A stretch of 11,445 nucleotides of DNA from Bacillota bacterium (GTDB lineage: Bacteria > Bacillota > Limnochordia > Limnochordales > ZCTH02-B6). Shown here in pieces: positions 6,583 through 11,445 of the stretch (positions within the stretch are counted from its first letter, which is position 1; the number at the start of each line of letters is the position of its first letter). The notes under the pieces were generated by a model. The model made no database searches, had not been told where the DNA came from, and worked only from the letters and a program-made list of their open reading frames with translations. A program made the translations under genes and the position numbers. The DNA lies in assembly GCA_017578085.1 (NCBI GenBank), contig PKQR01000069.1, positions 1 through 11,445 on the forward strand, given 5' to 3'.

Positions 6583-6981
6583 ATGCGGGTCGAGGAGATG
6601 TTTGACTCCATTAGCCAGCAGCTCGCCCAGATGGTTGTCCATGTGCAGGAGGTACGGCAGTCCAACATCCGGCTTGGGGAACGACTCGAAGCGCTTGAAC
6701 GACGGTTCGATTCGCTTGAACAACGAATCAATTCGCTTGAGCAACGATTCGATTCGCTCGAACAACGATTCGAGGCGCTGCGCGAGGATGTGGGGAAGAA
6801 AATCGACTTCCTCGCCGGGAAGATTGACTACCACTTCGGTGTGTTCCGAGACGAGTTCGCGCAGTTCCGGGCGCGAATCCACGACGAATTATATAGCCAG
6901 CGCTACCGCCAGGCCGAGATCGAACGGCGCCTCAATGAACTCGAGGCTCGCGTGGCCCGGCTTGAGGAGCGCCTGTCCTAG
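6583..6981 (+). CDS. Small coiled-coil protein, short-heptad paralogue
   Basis: A 132-residue paralogue of the protein at 3246. ATG 6583 follows GGAAAGGGG (6567-6575). The frame is open far upstream only by chance, running antisense to the anchored-protein gene. The first 30 residues match the paralogue almost exactly (MRVEEMFDSISQQLAQMV, then HVQEVRQSNIR). The central heptad run is shorter (LEALERR, FDSLEQR, INSLEQR, FDSLEQR, FEALRED). The C-block is again conserved (KKIDFLAGKIDYHFG, RIHDELYSQRYRQ, RVARLEERL). The length difference of 35 residues is exactly five heptads. It has no signal peptide or membrane segment, so it is presumably cytosolic and may oligomerise with itself, its paralogue or the coiled-coil part of its divergent neighbour. 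Function unknown. Confidence 0.82.
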   Translation: MRVEEMFDSISQQLAQMVVHVQEVRQSNIRLGERLEALERRFDSLEQRINSLEQRFDSLEQRFEALREDVGKKIDFLAGKIDYHFGVFRDEFAQFRARIHDELYSQRYRQAEIERRLNELEARVARLEERLS

Positions 6982-6991
6982 AACGTGATGA

Positions 6992-7769
6992 TGGCCTCAA
7001 GGGCGGACTTCGGGGACGCGGGTGTCGGTGGGAATCCCGGGTACGGGGTTGTACGTGACCCAGCGGCTCGCCCCAGTTGGCAAGGGACGGACGGCAAGAG
7101 CCCGCTCCCATCGCGAACCGATCCAAATGGTTGCAGGACATCACCGCTGCACGGGCGGAACGCGGCACCCAGCGGCCCACGGTTTGGGCGGCGACGGCCG
7201 TCCTGCTGGCCCTCACGGACCGACGGCGAGTCGGCCGGCGCCCGTGTTGAAGGCGGCAGCGGCCAAGGCGCCGGATTCGTGGAAAAAGTGCAGCGGGAAG
7301 CGGCGATGTACTTTGCGTCCCGTGGGGATGTGGACGCGGCGCTCGAGTACTTTGCCAATGCGGTACGGCATTGGCCGGGCGACAAGCGGGCGACCGTCTT
7401 TGCGGCCTGCGACGTCGCCGCTAGCAACAGCCGATATCGTTGGATTATCGACGCCCTGGAGCCTCATGTAGCGTCGCTGCGCCCGGAAGAGAGCGACTTG
7501 GACGCCGCACTACTTGGTGTTTTCGCCTTGGCACACCTGGAGGAGGGGCAGGCGGGCGTCCCTTGGAACTCACCAAGCGCCTGACGTTGCAGCGCCGCAA
7601 CCGGACGCCGGCGTTACTGTACGGCCTCTGCGTGCGGGCCATGGCTAAGCACGCCCTCGGGCAGAAGGCCGGGGCCCAGCGGGACTTGGAGCGCGTGTAT
7701 GCCGCGGACCCGGAGTTTCCGCTGCCACCGAAAGCAAGAGCAATGATGGACGCGGGGACCAGTGCATAA
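6992..7769 (+). pseudogene. Frameshifted DUF4236-like / TPR-like gene
   Basis: Protein-like sequence continues across this span but changes frame at least three times, and no single frame covers it. First piece (frame of 6992, to about 7110): GTRVSVGIPGTGLYVTQRL, closely like the second half of DUF4236; the RFRK-type first half is missing. Second piece (frame of 7083, stop 7248-7250): a helical segment with SKWLQDITAARAERGTQ and a short hydrophobic stretch PTVWAATAVLLAL. Third piece (frame of 7279, stop near 7584): AAMYFASRGDVDAALEYFANAV, a TPR-like helix pair. Fourth piece (from about 7551, stop TAA 7767-7769): ALLYGLCVRAMAKHALGQ and QRDLERVYAADPEF, again TPR-like. The last shift falls in GGCAGGCGGGCG around 7549-7557. 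It lies directly behind the coiled-coil gene. Either a decayed gene or a run of sequence errors. Confidence 0.6.
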
Positions 7770-7781
7770 GCCGACAACACA

Positions 7782-7817
7782 GGCACGCCCCGCGTCGGAC
7801 GCGGGGCGTGCCGTTTT
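7782..7817 (+). terminator. Strong Rho-independent terminator
   Basis: A perfect 13-bp stem, GGCACGCCCCGCG (7782-7794) with CGCGGGGCGTGCC (7800-7812), a 5-base loop TCGGA, then GTTTT (7813-7817). It ends plus-strand transcription 13 bases after the TPR-like remnant. On the minus strand the stem is followed only by TGTGTTG, so it may also help end the beta-barrel gene, less efficiently. Confidence 0.85.
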
Positions 7818-7838
7818 CCATGCCTTTTTCGCTGTCGC

Positions 7839-8363
7839 TTAGAGCGCGATGCCTAGGCCCACCGAGAAGCTGGTGCCGAAGGGACCGCCGATTTCGCTTT
7901 CGGTGACACCGCCCACGCTGACGTTTACGGCGATTGGGAAGCCGACGCCCGCGCCGACGTCGATCACGAAGCGGTCGTTGAGCACGAACTTATACCCGGC
8001 CACACCGGTGATGCCCAGCGCGCTGCCGCTGAACTCGGTGCCGCCGTCGTTGCCTCTCAGGCCGGCGTACGCGACGTAGCCTCCGACATAGAAGCCTTCC
8101 AGAGGAACACGGTCGATGTAATACCGTACGCCGGCTCCCGTACCGAAGGCGGTAAGCTCAAAGCTAGCCGACTCGACGGACCAATACATGACGGGAACGC
8201 CGAATGTCAGCGCGTCCTGCCCGATCTCCGTCTCGAACTCCCCCGACAACACGCCCAGCATGAAGCCCAGCGGACTGATGGTCACCGTGGACCTGGCCAT
8301 CACCGCCGGCGCCGCGGCCAACAGAAATGCCAACACGACGGCAACGATTCCGGCCCGTCTCAC
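7839..8363 (-). CDS. Secreted small beta-barrel (outer-membrane-like) protein
   Basis: A 174-residue protein starting at GTG 8363, with GGGAGGAGG upstream at a 5-base spacing; earlier in-frame starts lack a ribosome site. Residues 1-23 form a signal peptide: MRRAG, a hydrophobic core of about 14 residues, then APAVMA as the cleavage site before RS. The rest is a set of short alternating strands rich in Gly and aromatics, for example GVRYYIDR, FYVGGYVAYAGL, GYKFVLNDRFVIDVGAGVGF and a last strand FSVGLGIAL. This is the look of an eight-stranded barrel of the OmpA/DUF3575-like kind. The final residue is Leu rather than the Phe common in proteobacterial barrels. It would sit in an outer membrane if the host has one. 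Exact family and role are unknown. Confidence 0.7.
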   Translation of the reverse strand: MRRAGIVAVVLAFLLAAAPAVMARSTVTISPLGFMLGVLSGEFETEIGQDALTFGVPVMYWSVESASFELTAFGTGAGVRYYIDRVPLEGFYVGGYVAYAGLRGNDGGTEFSGSALGITGVAGYKFVLNDRFVIDVGAGVGFPIAVNVSVGGVTESEIGGPFGTSFSVGLGIAL

Positions 8364-8887
8364 AATATCCTCCTCCCGAGTATTGGAAGTTACACAAACA
8401 TATACGTCTGCTAGCATGCCAGATCCTGCCAAACACAGAAAAGTACCGGTCTAATCAACGCTGGAAACTACGCGACAAAGAAGGTAACTCCCGAAAGCCT
8501 CGAGGAATTTCCTATACACGAGAGGAAATTATGTCAAAACTCTTGATAACGCTCTCTGTTCCCAGCGAGGCGTTTGAAGGTCGACGAGGTGCTACCCAAT
8601 TGAAACCGGCCGCTTTTGGTGGACACGGGCGACCCAGAGGCCGAGGCGATGCTGGCCGGCTGGCAACGGGTGAAAATCGGTTACTGGCGCGAGCGGGTGC
8701 ACGGCATCGGGGCCGGGTAAGCTCACGAACGAACGTCGAACCGCGCTGGGGAGGAGATTCGCAGCAAGATTGGAATCATATTTCTCAAATAAATAAAAGA
8801 GCGCCAATCGTGTCGTGATAGGGCGGAAACACTCGTCGTCGACAGTCCGGGGTCGGGGCAGAAACTGCACAAGAAAGGAGCAGTGTA
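8364..8887. other. Region without an intact gene; holds a decayed coding fragment
   Basis: Bases 8364-8460 are the upstream region of the beta-barrel gene (AT-rich, no promoter I can fix). From 8531 an ATG with an AGAGGA ribosome site begins MSKLLITLSVPSEAF, but the frame then turns into an Arg/Gly-rich string, as expected of a shifted reading. In another frame, 8574-8603 reads KVDEVLPN then stop, and 8616-8720 reads DTGDPEAEAMLAGWQR before a stop. These look like pieces of one broken small gene. Bases 8770-8798 are AT-rich and may hold the promoter of the amidohydrolase. Confidence 0.5.
8770..8798 (+). promoter_or_regulatory. Possible promoter of the D-aminoacylase-type gene
   Basis: TTGGAA (8770-8775), 17 bases, then ATAAAA (8793-8798), inside the only strongly AT-rich stretch before the gene. 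The -10 match is poor, so this is a weak call based mostly on composition and position about 90 bases before the start codon. Confidence 0.3.
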
Positions 8888-10882
8888 ATGCACCTACAGG
8901 TTCCGCTGTCCCGTTCGTGCGCGTCTGTCCTGGTTGTCTCGTTGATGGTGCTGGCGAGTTTGACAGTCGGAGGATTGGCGAGCGCGGTTGCTGCCCAACC
9001 TGAACAGCCGGAGTACGACATTATCATCCGTCGCGGCTTGATACTCGACGGGTCGGGCATCGTCGGGTATAAGGCGGATGTCGGCGTTAAGAACGGGTAC
9101 ATCTACGCCGTTGGCGATCTGTCCCGTGCGACCGCCCGCAGGGTTATCGACGCGGATGGGCTGATGGTCGCACCGGGTTTCATTGACACCCATAGCCATG
9201 GCGATCAACGCTTGGCGCCTGCCCCTCTAAGCTCCCTCTCCCAAGGCGTGACGACAGAGATTTTGAACCCCGACGGTGGCGGTCCTACAGACATTGCGAA
9301 GCAGCTCGCAGACTTGGAAGCCGCAGGGTTGGGGATTAACCTGGGGGTCTTTATCGGATTCAACGCGGTTTGGGAGCGCGTGGTCGGGCTTGCGGATCGG
9401 CGTGCGACCCTCGCCGAAATTGGAGAAATGCGCAGGCTCATCGCCCACGGCATGGCCGATGGAGCCCTAGGCGTCTCGTCAGGATTGTACTACGCCCCTG
9501 CCATCTTCTCGTCGACGGAGGAGGGGATGGCGGTTTCCGCGGCGGCCCGTCCTTGGAGGGCGATGTATTCTACCCACATGCGAAACGAGAATGTGGGTAT
9601 CCTGGCGGCCATCACCGAGACAATGGATATCGGCGTCGGAGCGGGTCTGACACCCGATATTACCCATATGAAGATCCTGTCCCCGTCACTGGCAGGTAAG
9701 TCTGCGGACGCGGTTGGGATCATCAAGCAAGCGAATGCGAAGGGGATCTACACGACCGCTTCGGTATACCCCTACACGCGCAGCTCGACCTCATTGACAG
9801 CGGTAGTCCCGCCATGGGTGCAAGACGGGGGTCGCAGTGCCATGCTGGAGCGCTTTGCTAACCCCGCATTGCGGGAGCGCATCGCCGAGGAGATCGAACG
9901 GTTCATCGAGATCCGGGTTGGCACGCCGGAAGGGGTCTACTTCCCCCAGCAGCGGGTGACCCTCGCCGACGAGATGGAGGCCATGGGCGGCGTCCGACCT
10001 GGGGAAGCGGTCATGCGTATCCTTGAGGTAGGGAACCGGTCTGCAATCTATCACTTCGGCACGGAAGAAGATCTGCACGTGGTTTTGACCAACCCGTACG
10101 CGGCAATCGCGTCAGACGGGGGAATGTCGGACTCGAACGCTGTGCACCCCCGACGTTATGGCACTTTCCCGCGTGTTCTCGGCCGCTATGTTCGGGAAGA
10201 AGCCATCTTGAGCTGGCAAGAGGCCATTCGCAAGATGACGGGGTTGCCGGCCACCATGCTGGGGTTGGTCGATCGCGGGTTCATCGCGGTTGGGATGGCG
10301 GCGGACATCACCATCTTTGATCCGAAAACCATTATCGATCGTGCCACCTTCGAGAATCCGAAACAGTATGCCGAGGGCGTGCATTACGTGCTCGTCAACG
10401 GTCAGGTAGCGTTTGAGCACGGCGCGCTGACCGGGGTTAAGGCAGGCATAGCCTTGCGGAAACACCCCAACGCACCCAGCCGTCCCATGAATCCCCCGTA
10501 CCGGGTGGAGGCTAACGGGACGGGCGCGATCACCGTACCGGACCCTGGCTTCCTCGTGAACGACATCCACTTCGATTTCGCATTCAGGCAACTGCACGAC
10601 GACGCCCGCGCCACGGGCTACTTGCGCCTCAGGGATTCTGTTAGTGGCCTTGAAGCCGTGGCTGTGGAGCTGGGCAAGCTTCAAGTGGCCGATGGCTGGG
10701 CGACCATCAGCGGTCGTGCCCTTGTCAATGGCCGAGAGGAGCGGGTGTTCAGACTCATCGTGGACGAAAGGGATCCATTTGCCGGTGGACGGGCCACGAT
10801 AAGTGTCTGGATAGATGGTCTGCTGGATACGCGAGGGACGTTGACCTTCGGTAGTCGGCTCCAGATTGTCAACACCCCGTAA
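8888..10882 (+). CDS. Secreted D-aminoacylase-type amidohydrolase with C-terminal beta domain
   Basis: A 664-residue protein; ATG 8888 follows AAAGGAG (8874-8880) by 7 bases. An N-terminal signal peptide (about 1-36, ending ASAVAAQ) sends it out of the cytosol. The metal-dependent hydrolase core runs from about 44 to 515: GFIDTHSHGD (His102, His104), NPDGGG at 127-132, SSGLYYAPA at 197-205, STHMRNE (His230), DITHMKI (His260), ASDGGMSD (Asp410) and then HPRRYGTFPRVLGRYVRE and AIRKMTGLPA, the signature tail of N-acyl-D-amino-acid deacylases. These release free D-amino acids from N-acyl forms. The usual GNCG with a zinc-ligand Cys is replaced by NPDGGG. Residues 545-664 form an extra beta-rich domain resembling the post-COAP type. 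Substrate is not certain. Confidence 0.85.
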   Translation: MHLQVPLSRSCASVLVVSLMVLASLTVGGLASAVAAQPEQPEYDIIIRRGLILDGSGIVGYKADVGVKNGYIYAVGDLSRATARRVIDADGLMVAPGFIDTHSHGDQRLAPAPLSSLSQGVTTEILNPDGGGPTDIAKQLADLEAAGLGINLGVFIGFNAVWERVVGLADRRATLAEIGEMRRLIAHGMADGALGVSSGLYYAPAIFSSTEEGMAVSAAARPWRAMYSTHMRNENVGILAAITETMDIGVGAGLTPDITHMKILSPSLAGKSADAVGIIKQANAKGIYTTASVYPYTRSSTSLTAVVPPWVQDGGRSAMLERFANPALRERIAEEIERFIEIRVGTPEGVYFPQQRVTLADEMEAMGGVRPGEAVMRILEVGNRSAIYHFGTEEDLHVVLTNPYAAIASDGGMSDSNAVHPRRYGTFPRVLGRYVREEAILSWQEAIRKMTGLPATMLGLVDRGFIAVGMAADITIFDPKTIIDRATFENPKQYAEGVHYVLVNGQVAFEHGALTGVKAGIALRKHPNAPSRPMNPPYRVEANGTGAITVPDPGFLVNDIHFDFAFRQLHDDARATGYLRLRDSVSGLEAVAVELGKLQVADGWATISGRALVNGREERVFRLIVDERDPFAGGRATISVWIDGLLDTRGTLTFGSRLQIVNTP

Positions 10883-11135
10883 CTGGTGTCGGGTCGAGGC
10901 CAAGCGGGGTGTAAAATGCGGTCGGTGGAGAGGCCTCGGCGGAGCCGGCTTAGCTCCCTCCCGGTGGTCCTTTCCGCCGGCCGCTTATTGTGATCATGAA
11001 GCCCTGCATGCAGAGGGCCTATGCGTTGGTCTGTGCTCTGGCGAGCAGGGATCAATCCGTCGAGCCGAAGCCGATATACGATGACGGCCGAAAGCAGGGA
11101 CCCGAGGGTCGCGCGTGAGCGAGGGAGGTACTGTC
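10883..11135. other. Intergenic region before the DapA-family gene
   Basis: No gene seen. A GC-rich foldable segment (10933-10983, including CGGCGG with CCGCCG and an inner GGAGC/GCTCC stem) could end the upstream transcript but lacks a clear T-run. Further on are TGATCA (10991-10996) and the perfect 10-base palindrome CTGCATGCAG (11004-11013), a possible operator for the next gene. Confidence 0.35.
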
Positions 11136-11445
11136 GTGAGCTACCCCGGCTTCCATGGCGTGTTTCCGTACCTTGTATCCCCCAACGACACGGACGGGTC
11201 GGTTAAGGAAGAGACTTTGCGGCGGCTCGTGCGTCACCTCATCAACGAGGGAGTGCATGGGCTGACGCCACTGGGAAGCACTGGAGAGGTTGCTTACCTC
11301 AGTCGGGACCAGCGCAGGGAGATCGTGCGCATCGTCGTGGAGGAAGCCGCCGGGCGCGTGCCCGTTGTTCCGGGCGTGGAGAGCGCGTCGACCCGCGGAG
11401 CCATCGAAGAGGCGCTGGCCTACCGGGAGCTCGGGGCCGACGGGA
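11136..11445 (+). CDS. DapA/DHDPS-family aldolase (5' part)
   Basis: The gene runs off the right edge; 103 codons are visible of the roughly 300 usual for the family. GTG 11136 has GGGAGGT (11123-11129) 6 bases upstream. The fold signature is clear: GFHGVFPYLVSPND at 5-18, a KEETLRRLVRHLINEGVHG helix, GSTGE at 47-51 (the pyruvate/keto-acid carboxylate-binding GTTGE motif), and VPVVPGV at 76-82, followed by an AIEEALAYRELGADG helix. Members form a Schiff base between a lysine and a 2-keto acid and act as dihydrodipicolinate synthase, N-acetylneuraminate lyase, or sugar-acid dehydratases and aldolases. The lysine and the specificity residues lie outside the window, so the exact reaction is open. 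Being 253 bases after the amidohydrolase, it probably has its own promoter. Confidence 0.85.
   Translation, partial: MSYPGFHGVFPYLVSPNDTDGSVKEETLRRLVRHLINEGVHGLTPLGSTGEVAYLSRDQRREIVRIVVEEAAGRVPVVPGVESASTRGAIEEALAYRELGADG

Noticed and set aside
10112..10903. 263-codon minus-strand frame opposite the amidohydrolase
   Set aside because: Shadow frame opposite conserved catalytic motifs; no ribosome site or recognisable domain.
1..11445. tRNA, rRNA, CRISPR or insertion-sequence genes
   Set aside because: No tRNA-like T-loop, rRNA core sequence, repeat-spacer array, transposase frame or terminal inverted repeats were seen on either strand.

Overview
The window comes from a GC-rich bacterium. It uses strong Shine-Dalgarno sites and frequent GTG/TTG starts. 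A secreted small beta-barrel protein (7839-8363, minus) looks like an outer-membrane porin-type protein, which suggests a diderm. A DUF4236-like remnant plus TPR-like sequence, and AAAGGAGG-type ribosome sites, are more Firmicutes-like. A diderm Firmicutes lineage such as Limnochordia would fit both, but this is inference only.

Left part (1-2912): the 3' end of a PIG-L/LmbE-type 4-oxalomesaconate hydratase is followed by an RraA-type 4-carboxy-4-hydroxy-2-oxoadipate aldolase. These are the last two steps of gallate/protocatechuate 4,5-cleavage, giving pyruvate and oxaloacetate, and they end in an intrinsic terminator. A gene-poor stretch of about 520 bases follows, with hairpins and two tiny overlapping ORFs, and then a complete aldose 1-epimerase-family gene.

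Middle part (2913-7817) is the unusual region. Two paralogous small coiled-coil genes (3246-3749 and 6583-6981) share their N- and C-terminal blocks and a gapless upstream leader of about 85 bases. They differ by exactly five heptads. The first is followed by an unrecognised 251-residue gene with a CHxxxCxH cluster. The second is followed by a multiply frameshifted gene whose pieces resemble DUF4236 and TPR proteins. Between them, on the minus strand, lies a membrane-anchored protein of about 574 residues. It has a possible PD-(D/E)XK-like segment, a glycine-zipper hairpin and long helical regions, and it is driven by a good sigma-70-type promoter. A 13-bp-stem terminator closes the region.

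Right part (7818-11445): the beta-barrel gene on the minus strand, then a stretch of about 520 bases holding a decayed coding fragment. Next comes a secreted D-aminoacylase-type amidohydrolase with a C-terminal beta-rich extension, and last the 5' part of a DapA-family aldolase that runs off the window. The flanking metabolic genes are ordinary catabolic and scavenging functions. The middle region is the part most likely to hold an undescribed system, but its function cannot be deduced from sequence alone.
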